Source of the DNA: Streptomyces rhizosphaerihabitans
GTDB lineage: Bacteria > Actinomycetota > Actinomycetes > Streptomycetales > Streptomycetaceae
Length of the DNA stretch: 64,000 nucleotides
Assembly: GCF_025399795.1 (NCBI RefSeq)
Contig: NZ_JAODTZ010000037.1
Span: forward strand, 1-64,000
Reading direction: 5' to 3'
Positions 1 to 9,281 of the stretch are shown one piece after another; the first letter of the stretch is position 1, and each line of letters begins with the position of its first letter. Made by a program: the position numbers and the translations under genes. Under the pieces are notes generated by a model. The model was not told the origin of the DNA. It was given only the letters and a program-made list of their open reading frames with translations, and did not search any database.

Positions 1-1
1 G

Positions 2-904
2 GACAACCCCGACGCGGTGGCATTCCTCCAGGAGATGAACGCCACCGTCTACCGCCGCAACCCCGGCGTCGTCACCATCGCCGAGGAATCCACCGCCTGG
101 GACGGTGTCACGCGCCCGACCTCCGAGGGCGGGCTCGGCTTCGGGCTGAAGTGGAACATGGGCTGGATGCACGACTCGCTCGAGTACATCCAGCACGAGC
201 CGATCCACCGCAAGTACCACCACAACGAGATGACGTTCTCGATGGTGTACGCGTACAGCGAGAACTACGTCCTGCCGATCTCCCACGACGAGGTCGTGCA
301 CGGCAAGCAATCACTCGTCTCCAAGATGCCCGGCGACTGGTGGCAGCAACGCGCCAACCTGCGCGCCTACCTCGCCTTCATGTGGGCCCACCCGGGCAAG
401 CAACTCCTCTTCATGGGGCAGGAGTTCGCCCAGGGCGGTGAATGGAAGGAGGCCCACGGCCCCGACTGGTGGCTCCTCGACCCCGCCTACGCCGCCGAAC
501 CCGACCACCGTGGCGTCCAGGACCTGGTCCGCGACCTCAACACCGTCTACCGCGCCGAAGCCGCCCTGTGGGAGCGCGACACCGATCCTTCCGGCTTCAC
601 CTGGATCACCGGCGACGCCGCCGACGACAACGTCTTCGCCTTCCTGCGCCACGCCGCCGACGGCACCCCGCTCCTGGCCGTCTCCCACTTCTCCCCCGCA
701 GTCCGCCACAACTACCGCCTCGGCGTCCCCGAGGACATCCCCGCCTGGCGCGAAGTCCTCAACACCGACACTCTCCGCTACGGCGGCAGCGACATCACCA
801 ACCCCGAGCCGGTGAAGGCCGAGGCGATCGGCATGCACGGCCGTCCGACGAGCATCGAGCTGACGCTGCCGCCGCTCGCGACGGTGTGGCTGCGGCCTGC
901 CTGA
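2..904 (+). CDS. glgB: 1,4-alpha-glucan branching enzyme, C-terminal part
   Basis: This is the 3' end of a GH13 glycogen branching enzyme; the reading frame is open from base 2, so the start lies before the window. The enzyme transfers alpha-1,4 glucan segments to alpha-1,6 branch points during cytosolic glycogen synthesis. Visible family motifs are TIAEESTAW, carrying the acid/base Glu, and SHDEVVHGK, carrying the transition-state Asp and conserved region IV. An all-beta C-terminal domain follows and ends in TVWLRPA. About 300 residues remain of the roughly 730-800 usual in Streptomyces. The gene ends just before a strong hairpin at 923-957. Confidence 0.97.
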   Translation, partial: DNPDAVAFLQEMNATVYRRNPGVVTIAEESTAWDGVTRPTSEGGLGFGLKWNMGWMHDSLEYIQHEPIHRKYHHNEMTFSMVYAYSENYVLPISHDEVVHGKQSLVSKMPGDWWQQRANLRAYLAFMWAHPGKQLLFMGQEFAQGGEWKEAHGPDWWLLDPAYAAEPDHRGVQDLVRDLNTVYRAEAALWERDTDPSGFTWITGDAADDNVFAFLRHAADGTPLLAVSHFSPAVRHNYRLGVPEDIPAWREVLNTDTLRYGGSDITNPEPVKAEAIGMHGRPTSIELTLPPLATVWLRPA

Positions 905-922
905 GCCGTACCGCAGCCACCC

Positions 923-957
923 GGGCAGGCCCGCCTCAGGGAGAGGCGGGCTTGCCC
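923..957. terminator. Bidirectional terminator between glgB and M1 peptidase
   Basis: A 15-bp stem with one G-T type mismatch (arms 923-937 and 943-957) closes a 5-nt loop. It lies between two converging genes and overlaps the stop of the minus-strand peptidase, so it can serve both. Confidence 0.75.
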
Positions 958-2363
958 GCCGTGGAGAGCCAGGTGTGGAAGAGACCGGAGAGGTTCTTGC
1001 CGGACTCCCGCTCGGAGAGCTTGATGAACTGGGCCGTCGTGCCGTGCCCGTCACGGTGGCCGGCGGCCCAGGAGCGCAGGACGCGGAAGAACACGGGATC
1101 GCCGACGGCCGTGCGCAGTTTGTGCAGGACCATGGCCCCGCGGGCGTAGACGGGTGTCTCGAAGATGTGCTCGCCGCTGCCGGGATCGCCGGGCGGGAAC
1201 GCCCAGAGGTCCTTGCCCGCGGGGGTGGCGTACAGCGAGTCGAAGGTCTGCTGCGCGCTCTTGCCGCCGTGCTGCTCGGTGTAGAGCCACTCGGCGTAGG
1301 TCGCGAAGCCCTCGTTGAGCCAGATGTCCTTCCACTTGGTCAGGGTGACGGAGTCGCCGAACCACTGATGCGCGCTTTCGTGGACCAGGGTCTCCAGGTC
1401 GGGCGCGGAGTCGTACACGGGCCGGGTCTGGGTCTCCAGGGCGTAGCCGACCTGCGGCGCCCGGTCGACGATGGCTCCGGCCGCCCGGAAGGGATAGGGG
1501 CCGAAGAGCTTGCTCTCCCAGGCCAGGACGGACGGCAGCTTCTTCACGACCGGGGCCGCGGCGGCCACCTCGCGGGGGTCGATCGCGTTGTAGACCTTGA
1601 GGCCGTCGCGGGTGGTGTACTGCTCGACCTTGAACGTGCCGACGGTGGCCGTGGCGAGGTAGGCCGCCATCGGCTCGGACTGCCGCCAGCGGAAGGTGGT
1701 CCGGCCGTGTGCGGTCCGCTGCCTGAGCAGGACACCGTTCGCGACAGCGGTACGCCCCTTGGGGACGGTCAGCGTGAAGTCGTACGACGCCTTGTCCGTG
1801 GGGTGGCTGTTGGCGGGGAACCACGTCATCGCGCCCTGGGGTTCACCGGCCACGAACGCGCCGTCGTCGGTGGGAATCCATCCGTCGAGCGAACCGTCGG
1901 GGTCGGTGACCGGCTTCGGGGTGCCGGAGTAGGTGACGGTGACGCGGAACTCCTGGCCTGTGCGCAGGGCCTTGTGCGGGGTGACGACGAGTTCCTGCCC
2001 GTCGCGGCGGAAGGCCGCCTTGGCGTGGTCGACGGTGACGCCGGTGACCTTCAGCCCGCTGAGGTCGAGGTCGAAGCGGGTCAGCCGCTGGGTGGCTCTG
2101 GCGGTGATGACCGCCTTGCCGTCGAGGTGGCGGCTGTGCGGGTCGTAGCCGAGCGTCAGATCGTAGTGGTGGACGTCGTATCCGCCGTTGCCCGAGAGAG
2201 GGAAGTACGGGTCTCCCGCGCCGAGGGAGCCCACGGTCCCGGCCGCCGCGGCCGGTCCGGCCGCGGTGAGCAGCGCGGCGAGGGCCACGGGGACGGCCGC
2301 GACAACGGCTTCGCGGCGAAGGACAGTTGTGCGTCGTGCGGCCTCTTGCGGGCGTGGTGTCAC
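936..2363 (-). CDS. Secreted M1 family zinc metallopeptidase (aminopeptidase N-like)
   Basis: Predicted 475-residue exported zinc aminopeptidase. The N-terminus has an Arg-rich n-region, a hydrophobic core and an AAA cleavage area at about residues 12-40, so a secretory signal is likely. The M1 zinc site is visible as HESAHQWFG (His328, Glu329, His332) followed by NEGFATYAEW with the third ligand Glu351. The exopeptidase GAMEN-like loop is not obvious; the equivalent stretch reads QVGYALETQ. The GTG start at 2363 was chosen because it follows GGAGGAGCGAAC; a longer frame begins at 2426 but has no ribosome site. The length is shorter than full aminopeptidase N (about 850) and fits the compact actinobacterial M1 group. 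Confidence 0.9.
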   Translation of the reverse strand: MTPRPQEAARRTTVLRREAVVAAVPVALAALLTAAGPAAAAGTVGSLGAGDPYFPLSGNGGYDVHHYDLTLGYDPHSRHLDGKAVITARATQRLTRFDLDLSGLKVTGVTVDHAKAAFRRDGQELVVTPHKALRTGQEFRVTVTYSGTPKPVTDPDGSLDGWIPTDDGAFVAGEPQGAMTWFPANSHPTDKASYDFTLTVPKGRTAVANGVLLRQRTAHGRTTFRWRQSEPMAAYLATATVGTFKVEQYTTRDGLKVYNAIDPREVAAAAPVVKKLPSVLAWESKLFGPYPFRAAGAIVDRAPQVGYALETQTRPVYDSAPDLETLVHESAHQWFGDSVTLTKWKDIWLNEGFATYAEWLYTEQHGGKSAQQTFDSLYATPAGKDLWAFPPGDPGSGEHIFETPVYARGAMVLHKLRTAVGDPVFFRVLRSWAAGHRDGHGTTAQFIKLSERESGKNLSGLFHTWLSTAGKPASP

Positions 2364-2590
2364 GTTCGCTCCTCCGGTTCGACGGTGATCACTCGCGCAC
2401 AGCCTATGAGTCCCTCCCGGCGCCAACCCTCACGATCAGGTCAAGTTGCGCCCGTGCGGTACGGGCCTGAGTGGCGCTCCGTCAGTGGGTGGCCGCTTCG
2501 AGGACGGGCCCGGGTCCGTCCCGGTCGCTGTGCCCGGACCCGTCCTGGTCCGTGTGTCCGTACCGGTACCGGCAGGCGGACCTGTCGCGC

Positions 2591-3379
2591 TCACACCCAG
2601 GGCGGCGGACCGTCGGGGATGAGCTGGTGGACATCGAAGAGGACGGCGGACTCGACGCCGAGCGCCGATCCGCCCATGCCGGTCGCCCAGGTGAGGAACG
2701 GCCGCGGCTCGAAGGCGCCCGCTCCCAGAGCCTTGGTGTACTCGGCGTGTGCCTCCAGCGAGGCGATGCCGCGTTCCAGGGGCTCACCGGTGACATCGAC
2801 GCCGTGGGTGGGCTGTTCCGGTCCGGCGATGCACACCATCCGGATGCCGTTCCAGGGCTCCAGACCTTCGTCGGCGAGTTCGGGGAAGATCCAGCGGTTT
2901 CCCGCGTCGCGGGCCGCGTCGAGGGCGGCCAGGCCCACCGCCCGGTGGTCCGCCTGGTTGGTGATGCCGCCGATCATCCGCACCGTGAACGCGCCGGACA
3001 CCACGATCTCGGGCCGGTGCCGGCGCATCGCGCGCACGATCTCCCGGCGCAGCCCGAGCCCGTACTCGACGACGCCGTCGCGGTGGTCGAGGAACTCGAC
3101 GGTCTCGACGCCGACCTGCCGGGCACCGGCCCGCTCCTCGGCCTCGCGCAGCGGTGCCGCCCGGTCCGGGTGCAGGCCGTCGATGCCGGCCTCTCCCCTG
3201 GTTGCGAGCAGATAGCTCACCTGTTTGCCCTGTGCCGTCCAGCGCGCGACGGCACAGGCGGTGCCGTACTCGATGTCGTCCGGGTGAGCGGCCACGGCGA
3301 GACATCGCTCCCAGTCCTCCGGCAGCGCGGGCAGACCCGAACCGCCCGCGGAGCCTGCTTTGTCCTGTGTGGGATCCAT
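2591..3379 (-). CDS. PIG-L family N-acetyl sugar deacetylase
   Basis: Predicted zinc-dependent deacetylase of the PIG-L/MshB/LmbE family, about 262 residues, cytosolic. The signature AAHPDDIEYG (zinc His and catalytic Asp) lies near residue 30, and a downstream ADHRAVG supplies another zinc His. Family members remove acetyl groups from N-acetylglucosamine-type substrates (for example in mycothiol or GPI-like pathways). The exact substrate cannot be read from the sequence. The start at 3379 (MDPTQD) is the likeliest; an ATG at 3388 is possible, and the frame reaching 3628 looks like non-coding extension. It is divergent from a Gfo/Idh-type dehydrogenase, so both may act on one sugar derivative; that is inference. 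Confidence 0.88.
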   Translation of the reverse strand: MDPTQDKAGSAGGSGLPALPEDWERCLAVAAHPDDIEYGTACAVARWTAQGKQVSYLLATRGEAGIDGLHPDRAAPLREAEERAGARQVGVETVEFLDHRDGVVEYGLGLRREIVRAMRRHRPEIVVSGAFTVRMIGGITNQADHRAVGLAALDAARDAGNRWIFPELADEGLEPWNGIRMVCIAGPEQPTHGVDVTGEPLERGIASLEAHAEYTKALGAGAFEPRPFLTWATGMGGSALGVESAVLFDVHQLIPDGPPPWV

Positions 3380-3687
3380 GCCCCGCATGATGGCCCGTGG
3401 CAGGTCGGGGCCGACAGAGGCGCGCTTTGCGTGTATGCACGCCGGGTTCCCGCGCTCCCCGTACGCCCGACTGCCGCTCCACGTACGCCCGGCTGACGCG
3501 CTCCCTGTGCCCGGCGTGCCGGGAGGCACACCCACGAGATCCACCCGCTGGCCGAGCACCGCGACACCGTGGTGGAGTCTGTCCACACGTCCGAAGATCC
3601 GACGCCCGGCCGCCGCCGTCGCTCCCACGTCGGCGCCGCCGCCGATCTACGGTGCGTCAGGCCCCGTACAGCGCAGAGGAGATGTCC
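3380..3687. other. Divergent intergenic region, no clear element
   Basis: About 300 bases separate the two divergent genes and should hold both promoters. Only imperfect repeats of GTACGCCC-like blocks (3460-3490) and the AGGAG ribosome site at 3677-3681 stand out. I see no palindromic operator. Confidence 0.4.
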
Positions 3688-4581
3688 GTGACCACCACGT
3701 CGAACAGCTGGACTCATGCCCCCGTCAGGGTGGGGCTCGTCGGCGCGGGCCCCTGGGCGCGGGCCGTGCACGCCCGGGTGCTCGCCGCCGGACCCGAGAC
3801 GCGGCTGACGTCGGTATGGGCGCGTCGGCCGGAAGCCGCCCGCGAAACGGCGGCGCCGCACGGTGCCACCGTCGCCGCGACGTTCGAGGAACTGCTCGAC
3901 GACTGCGAGGCGGTCGCCTTCTCCGTGCCGCCATCGGTGCAGGCGGAACTCGCCGTGCGGGCCGCCGAGGCGGGCAAAGCCCTGCTCCTGGAGAAGCCGC
4001 TCGCGCTCGATCCGGCCTCGGCGCGGCGGCTGGTGGACGCCATCGACGCCTCGGGCGTGGTCTCCCAGCTCGTGCTGACGAACCGCTATCACCCGGCCAC
4101 CCGACGGTTCCTCGCCGAGGCACAGGCCCTGGACGTCTCGGGGGCGCGCTCCTGCTGCCTCAGTGGCGCCTTCCTCGGCGGCGACTTCGCGACCCCGTGG
4201 CGTCTTGAGCACGGGGCGCTGCTGGACCTCGGGCCGCACCTCCTCGATCTGCTGGACGCGGCTCTCGGACCGATCGTCCGGGTGCGCGGCGCCGGGGACC
4301 CGCGCCGCTGGCTGGAACTCACCTGCGAGCACGACAACGGCACCGTGAGCCAGGCCTCGCTGTCGGGCTCGGTCGACGTCGAGCGCGGGATCACCCGCAT
4401 CGAGCTGTTCGGCCGCCATCCCGAGCTGGTCTTCGACGGCGGAGCCATCGACCACGAGGAGTCCTGGCCCGTACTGCGCCGCGAGTTCGCCACGGCCGTC
4501 CGGTCGGGCCGGCCCGGAGAACTCGACGCCCACCGCGGACTGCACCTGCAGACGCTCATCGCCCAGGCGCTGGGAGACTGA
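3688..4581 (+). CDS. Gfo/Idh/MocA family NAD(P)-dependent oxidoreductase
   Basis: Predicted cytosolic dehydrogenase of about 297 residues acting on a sugar or cyclitol derivative. The N-terminal Rossmann motif VGLVGAGPWARAVHARVL binds the dinucleotide. The family EKP motif (LLLEKPLAL) is present near residue 90, and the substrate-domain DLGPHLLDLLDAALG motif includes the usual catalytic His region. The protein is somewhat shorter than typical members (330-380), with a reduced C-terminal beta-sheet. The GTG at 3688 has ideal spacing to AGGAG; an ATG at 3682 in the same frame overlaps the ribosome site edge and is the alternative. The substrate is unknown. Confidence 0.87.
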   Translation: MTTTSNSWTHAPVRVGLVGAGPWARAVHARVLAAGPETRLTSVWARRPEAARETAAPHGATVAATFEELLDDCEAVAFSVPPSVQAELAVRAAEAGKALLLEKPLALDPASARRLVDAIDASGVVSQLVLTNRYHPATRRFLAEAQALDVSGARSCCLSGAFLGGDFATPWRLEHGALLDLGPHLLDLLDAALGPIVRVRGAGDPRRWLELTCEHDNGTVSQASLSGSVDVERGITRIELFGRHPELVFDGGAIDHEESWPVLRREFATAVRSGRPGELDAHRGLHLQTLIAQALGD

Positions 4582-4676
4582 CCAGCGGCTGCGTCCCGGC
4601 CTCGCTCCCGAGGACTCGGCGGCCGATCTCCCGGAGGCGTGACGCGTGAGGTGCGGCCCCCACGCGCTGTACGTCA

Positions 4677-4713
4677 GGTTTCGCCCCCGTGCGCCGTACG
4701 CAAGGGGGCGAAC
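4677..4713. terminator. Stem-loop after Gfo/Idh gene
   Basis: GGTTTCGCCCCC pairs with GGGGGCGAACC around a 15-nt loop, with one bulged base. It lies 95 bases after the dehydrogenase stop. A terminator or processing hairpin is possible. Confidence 0.45.
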
Positions 4714-4814
4714 CCTTGCGCCACGCGCGGGGAACCGGCCACCCGTAGGCCCGGCGTGGTGAGCCGGTCTCCCGCACGCACGTGAAGGAGACCGCATCCC
4801 GTGTGCACGTGAAA

Positions 4815-4841
4815 GAGCCGGCCGCTCGCGGCGGTCGGCTC
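4815..4841 (-). terminator. Terminator of DUF6479 gene
   Basis: GAGCCGGCCGC and GCGGTCGGCTC form an 11-bp stem (one mismatch) with a 5-nt loop. On the minus strand it is followed by TTTC, just beyond the stop of the gene ending at 4855. Confidence 0.65.
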
Positions 4842-4854
4842 CTTCGCGTCCCGG

Positions 4855-5223
4855 TCAGGTTCTGCCGGGTCCGCCGCTGCCGAAGGACCCGCTGGATCCC
4901 GGTTGCCAGCGCTTACGATGCTGGTCATCGGCGTGTTTGGTACTCGCGGAGTGCATGTTGTACGGCATCAGCCGTTCGCTCTCGTCCGCGGCGTGCGGGA
5001 CCTCGTCGGGTTCTCGCATCTCCCGCTCCTCGTGCACCGCCCCGCCGTCGGGCAACCTGGGCTGCTCTTCGGCGGTGGGCGGGCGCGATTCCAGGTTCCG
5101 CACCCTGATGCCCATCCGGACGGCCCAGACGAGCGCGCCGGCGATGATGAGGCCGCCGATGAAGGCGGCGCCCGCGTTCAGCGTCGAACTTGCTGCGATC
5201 AGATCATGGCTCGCGGTGTACAT
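4855..5223 (-). CDS. DUF6479 family single-pass membrane protein
   Basis: A 122-residue small membrane protein that I recognise as the Streptomyces DUF6479 type. It has a short extracytoplasmic or lumenal N-terminus (MYTASHDLIAAS), one transmembrane helix at about residues 17-40 and a charged cytosolic tail. The tail contains the conserved EMREPDEVPHAADESERL stretch and a Ser/Gly-rich end (GSSGSFGSGGPGRT). The function is unknown. It appears monocistronic, with its own terminator. The only start giving the family N-terminus is the ATG at 5223; the ribosome site is weak. Confidence 0.8.
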   Translation of the reverse strand: MYTASHDLIAASSTLNAGAAFIGGLIIAGALVWAVRMGIRVRNLESRPPTAEEQPRLPDGGAVHEEREMREPDEVPHAADESERLMPYNMHSASTKHADDQHRKRWQPGSSGSFGSGGPGRT

Positions 5224-5335
5224 GGTGTTCGCGTACCCCCAATACCAGGGGAAATCTGCGTACTAGTCCGTCAGCGACGGCCATCCCATTGTATTCCGGA
5301 TCATTCCCGACGGTACGCCGCGAACCCGTACAGGA

Positions 5336-6154
5336 TCATTCCGGACGGTGCGCCACGGCCCCGAACATCGTCACGGACATGTGCAGGCCGCCCTGTCGCG
5401 CGGCCTCGGTGAGGTCCTCGTACAGGCGGTCGCGCTGCGTCTCGCCGATGAGTCCACGGCGCAGCGCCGAATCGCCCAGCATGCGGATGAGCGGCCAGGC
5501 GACCGAGGTGTGATCCTGGAGCAGGGCCTGCGATCCACGGTCGTCGATGACCATCCCGGCGGCCGACAGCCGTCCCACCAGCTTGCGTCCGGAGTACGGG
5601 TCGGCGGCCGCGGACAGCGCGCCGGTGGTGAGCGCGGCGATCGTCTCGGGGTCGCCGGGGTGCAGGATCGTGGTCGCCCAGTCGGTGTCCAGCAGGGCGA
5701 CCCGCCCGCCGGGGCGCAGCACGCGCGCTATCTCGAAGACGGCCTTCTCCGGCTCCACGAGGTGCTGGAGCACCCGCTCGCACCACACCACGTCGACCGT
5801 CGCATCGGGCAGCGGCAGGGCGAGGGCGTCACCGTCGGCGAAGCGGGCGGCGCTGCGCTCCTCGGTCCCCCGCTGTTCGGCCACGGCGCGCACTCCGGGG
5901 TTCGGCTCGATGCCGAGCACCCTGCCCCGGGGACCCACGGCGGCCGCGAGACGCCGGGTCTGCGAGCCGGTGCCCGCGCCGATGTCCAGCGCCCGCTCTC
6001 CGGGCCGTACGGCCAGTGCCGCGTGTGCCCAGGAACGCAGGCGCTGTACGCCGTCGTTGACGTCCTGAGCATCCAGGGCGCCCACCAGACGGGCGGTGCT
6101 GTCCGCGCTGATGTTCTGCGCGTGGAATTCCGAGGTAGGTCGCGTGTCCCCCAT
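5336..6154 (-). CDS. SAM-dependent methyltransferase (class I, UbiE/type 11)
   Basis: Predicted cytosolic class I methyltransferase of about 272 residues. Motif I, ALDIGAGTGSQTRRLA, binds S-adenosylmethionine; the acidic motif II follows (VLGIEPN), then FADGDALALPLPDATVDVVWC, and the post-motif VLRPGGRVALLDTDW. The methyl acceptor cannot be told; the fold is shared by menaquinone, polyketide and small-molecule methyltransferases. The ATG at 6154 (MGDTRP) is the probable start; GTG at 6163 and ATG at 6184 are in frame and none has a convincing ribosome site. It is followed by a short gap before the DUF6479 gene and preceded by an MFS transporter on the same strand. Confidence 0.85.
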   Translation of the reverse strand: MGDTRPTSEFHAQNISADSTARLVGALDAQDVNDGVQRLRSWAHAALAVRPGERALDIGAGTGSQTRRLAAAVGPRGRVLGIEPNPGVRAVAEQRGTEERSAARFADGDALALPLPDATVDVVWCERVLQHLVEPEKAVFEIARVLRPGGRVALLDTDWATTILHPGDPETIAALTTGALSAAADPYSGRKLVGRLSAAGMVIDDRGSQALLQDHTSVAWPLIRMLGDSALRRGLIGETQRDRLYEDLTEAARQGGLHMSVTMFGAVAHRPE

Positions 6155-6203
6155 GGCGGTCACTCTAGAACCACCAAGGTCCATTCCGTATTCAGATCAC
6201 TAT

Positions 6204-7514
6204 TCAGATTGTGTAACGCCTCAGGGCCGGTGTGACAAATGCGAGCGCAAGCACCGCGACGACCACCAGCAGGCCGCCGCCGGCGACCGCGGCGGGTGCC
6301 CCGAACGCCGAGCCGGCCGTACCGTGCAGGACGTCTGCGACACGCGGGCCGCCCACGACGACGACCGTGAAAACGCCCTGGAGCCGTCCGCGCATATCGT
6401 CGGTGGCGGCGGACAGCAGGATCGCGCCGCGGAAGACCATGGAGACCATGTCGGCGACCCCCGCCACGGCCAGGAAGGCCACGGCGATCCACAGACTGCC
6501 GCTGAGCCCGAATCCGGTGATGGCCGCGCCCCAGGCCACGACGGAGAGGATGACCATCAGACCGTGCCGGCGGGCACGGGAGAAGGTGCCCGACATCAGT
6601 CCGCCGAGGACCGCGCCGATGGGGATCGCCGCGAACAGCAGTCCGAGCGCCAGTCCCTCGCCGTACGGGGCGTACGTCTCGGCGGCGAGCTGTGGGAACA
6701 GGGCGCGCGGCATGCCGAAGACCATGGCGATGATGTCGGCGAGGAAGGACAGCAGCAGCACCTTGTGCAGGGCGATGTAGCGGAACCCGGCCACTACTTC
6801 GCGCAGGCCCGCGCGCTGGGCGGACGCTCCCGTGAGGGGTGGCAGCGCGGGGAGCCGCAGGACGGCCCACACGGTGACGCACAGGGCGAGGGCGTCCATC
6901 AGATACAGCTCGGGCAGCCCGATGAGGGGAATGAGCGCACCGGCGAGCATCGGCCCGGCCACCGAGCCGGTCTGCATGACGGTCGCGCCGAGCGCGTTGG
7001 CGGCGGGCAGCTCGTCCGCCGGGACGAGCCGGGCGATGGACGCGCTGCGGGCCGGGGAGTTGAGGCCGAAGAACGCCTGCTGGACGGCGAGCAGAACCAT
7101 CAGGACGAGCACCGACTCCAGTCCGGTGGCGGCCTGGACCCAGAAGAGCAGTGAGGTGACGGCTATGCCGGTGTTGGTGAGGAGGAGCAGCTTGCGGCGG
7201 TCCACGCTGTCGGCGATCGCGCCGCCCCACAGGGCGAAGACCACCAGGGGCAGCAGGCCGGCGAGGCTCGCGTAGCCGACCCAGGCCGAGGAGCCGGTGA
7301 TGTCGTAGATCTGCTTGGGCACGGCGACGGCGGTGAGCTGGCTGCCCACGGACGTGACGGCGGTCGACGTCCACAGCCGACGGTAGGCGGGGCGGCGCAG
7401 CGGCCGGGTGTCCATGGCCCAGCGGCGCCATCCGGTGCGGCTGGGCCGCTCGGCTTCCGCGCTCCCGTCGGGCGCCGTGGCGCCGCTGTCCGTACTGCTC
7501 TGGCTCGTGTCCAC
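6204..7514 (-). CDS. MFS transporter (MFS_3/EntS-like drug or siderophore exporter)
   Basis: Predicted inner-membrane exporter of about 436 residues with roughly 12 transmembrane helices. After a polar N-terminus the first helices read TSVGSQLTAVAVPKQIYDITGSSAWVG, typical of the MFS_3 group that includes EntS. The loop 2-3 signature GGAIADSVDRRKLLL is present. A central polar loop (LTGASAQRAGLREVV) splits the two six-helix bundles. The substrate is unknown. The GTG at 7514 has AGGG five bases upstream; the longest frame starts at 7538 with a weak site. It lies 49 bases upstream of the methyltransferase and may share its transcript. Confidence 0.87.
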   Translation of the reverse strand: MDTSQSSTDSGATAPDGSAEAERPSRTGWRRWAMDTRPLRRPAYRRLWTSTAVTSVGSQLTAVAVPKQIYDITGSSAWVGYASLAGLLPLVVFALWGGAIADSVDRRKLLLLTNTGIAVTSLLFWVQAATGLESVLVLMVLLAVQQAFFGLNSPARSASIARLVPADELPAANALGATVMQTGSVAGPMLAGALIPLIGLPELYLMDALALCVTVWAVLRLPALPPLTGASAQRAGLREVVAGFRYIALHKVLLLSFLADIIAMVFGMPRALFPQLAAETYAPYGEGLALGLLFAAIPIGAVLGGLMSGTFSRARRHGLMVILSVVAWGAAITGFGLSGSLWIAVAFLAVAGVADMVSMVFRGAILLSAATDDMRGRLQGVFTVVVVGGPRVADVLHGTAGSAFGAPAAVAGGGLLVVVAVLALAFVTPALRRYTI

Positions 7515-7682
7515 GCTCACCCTGGTTGCTCGATACATCTTTCGATTCGGGGATCACTATGGCCGAGCGTCGGCGGCTTGTGTCCCCCGGGGGGACGAAC
7601 TGGTGCACCGGGCTCCCCGCGCCGAGCCTCGCGGGCCCGGACGGACAACCGATGTACGGCGGTGCAGGGCGGTCGCGGCGGC

Positions 7683-8294
7683 TCAGGCGCCCGCGATCAG
7701 GGTGGCGCCCATCGCGATCATCGTCGTGGCGACCAGGCCGTCCAGCACCCGCCAGGACGCGGGCCGGGCCAGGAAGCGGCCGAGCAGCCGGGCGCCGAAC
7801 CCGAGGGCCGCGAACCAGCACAGGCTGGCGAGCGCCGCGCCGAGCCCGAACGTCCAGCGCAGCGATCCGCGGTCGGCCGCGAGCGAGCCGAGCAGGAACA
7901 CGGTGTCGAGGTAGACATGCGGATTGAGCCACGTCAGGGCGAGGCAGGTGAGAACGGCTCGGCGCCAGGAGCCGGGGGACACGGTCGCCGCCCGCAGGGC
8001 CGAGGGCTTCAGCACCCGCCGGCCGGCGAGGACTCCGTAGACGATGAGGAAACAGCCGCCGATCAGCCCGACCGCGGTGAGCGCCGCGGGCCAGGCCACC
8101 ACGATCGCGCCGACCCCGCCGACCCCGAGCGCGATGAGCAGCGCGTCGGACAGGGCGCAGATACCCACCACGGCGAGGACCGCGTCCCGGCGGATGCCCT
8201 GACGCAGGACGAAGGCGTTCTGCGCGCCGATGGCGACGATGAGGGAGAGGCCGGTGCCGAATCCGGCGATCGCGGTGGTGAGGGCGTCTGTCAT
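7683..8294 (-). CDS. lysE: LysE/ArgO family amino acid exporter
   Basis: Predicted 203-residue membrane exporter of basic amino acids (lysine/arginine). It has six hydrophobic segments and the LysE signature near the N-terminus, GLSLIVAIGAQNAFVLRQGI, plus the conserved TWLNPHVYLDTVFLLG in the middle. The gene is divergent from a LysR regulator across about 70 bases, the same arrangement as lysE-lysG in Corynebacterium and argO-argP in E. coli. Induction by intracellular lysine or arginine through that regulator is therefore likely, although this is by analogy. Confidence 0.9.
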   Translation of the reverse strand: MTDALTTAIAGFGTGLSLIVAIGAQNAFVLRQGIRRDAVLAVVGICALSDALLIALGVGGVGAIVVAWPAALTAVGLIGGCFLIVYGVLAGRRVLKPSALRAATVSPGSWRRAVLTCLALTWLNPHVYLDTVFLLGSLAADRGSLRWTFGLGAALASLCWFAALGFGARLLGRFLARPASWRVLDGLVATTMIAMGATLIAGA

Positions 8295-8363
8295 GTCTTC
8301 GACGCTAGAAAACGCCTCGTCAGGAGTACAGCTAAAGATTCTTACGTAACATTAGCGCTCGTG

Positions 8364-9281
8364 ATGGCGGAACTCCCCCTCGACCAGGTGCGCACCCTGC
8401 TCGCGGTGGTCGACGAGGGCACCTTCGACGCGGCGGCCACGGCGCTCCATGTGACGCCCTCGGCGGTGAGCCAGCGGGTCAAGTCACTCGAACAGCGCAC
8501 CGGACGGGTCCTGCTGATGCGGACGAAGCCGGTGCGGCCGACCGAGTCCGGCGAGATCGTGGTGCGTTTCGCGCGCCGGCTCGCCCGGCTGGAGCGCGAC
8601 GCGCACGCCGAGCTCGGCATGTCCGGATCCGGCGAGCCCACACGGCTGTCGATCGCGGTGAACGCCGACTCGCTGGCGACCTGGTTCCTGCCGGCACTCA
8701 CCCGCGTGCCGCCAGAACTCCGGCTCTGTTTCGAACTGCGCCGCGAGGACGAGGACCACACCGCCGCCCTGCTGCGCGAGGGAACGGTGATGGCAGCGGT
8801 GACGTCGTCGCCCGATCCGGTGACCGGCTGTTCCGTCCGGGCCCTCGGGCGGATGCGCTATCTGCCGGTGGCGAGCCCCGGCTGCGCCGAGCAGTGGCTC
8901 GGGACCTCGACCGGCACACCCCTGCGCGAGGTGATCGGCGCGGCCCCGGTGGTGGCCTTCGACCGCAACGACGACTTCCAGGACGATTTCGTCCGCGCCC
9001 TCGCGGGCGGTCCGGGAGCGAGCGCCCTGCGCCACTTCGTCCCCACCTCGGAGGGGTTCGTCGATGCCGTCGTGGCCGGATTGGGCTGGGGCATGGTGCC
9101 CGACGTCCAGGCCGAACCGCTGCTGCGCGCCGGGAGACTGGTCCACCTCGTACCGGGCCGGGGCGTCGACGTTCCGCTGTTCTGGCAGCAGTGGAAGCTC
9201 GACTTCCCCGCGCTCGGCGCGCTGGCCGAGGCCGTGGCGGCCGTCGCCGCCGAGACACTGGTGCGCGGCCCGGCTTCCTGA
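8364..9281 (+). CDS. LysR regulator of the ArgP/LysG type
   Basis: Predicted 305-residue transcription regulator. The N-terminal winged helix covers residues 1-60 (LDQVRTLLAVVDEGTFDAAATALHVTPSAVSQRVKSLEQ). The effector-binding domain follows, including VPLFWQQWKLD, characteristic of the ArgP group. It is divergent from lysE, which it probably activates when basic amino acids accumulate. A GTG at 8361 in the same frame directly precedes the chosen ATG. No clear ribosome site is seen, so a short or absent leader is possible. Confidence 0.9.
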   Translation: MAELPLDQVRTLLAVVDEGTFDAAATALHVTPSAVSQRVKSLEQRTGRVLLMRTKPVRPTESGEIVVRFARRLARLERDAHAELGMSGSGEPTRLSIAVNADSLATWFLPALTRVPPELRLCFELRREDEDHTAALLREGTVMAAVTSSPDPVTGCSVRALGRMRYLPVASPGCAEQWLGTSTGTPLREVIGAAPVVAFDRNDDFQDDFVRALAGGPGASALRHFVPTSEGFVDAVVAGLGWGMVPDVQAEPLLRAGRLVHLVPGRGVDVPLFWQQWKLDFPALGALAEAVAAVAAETLVRGPAS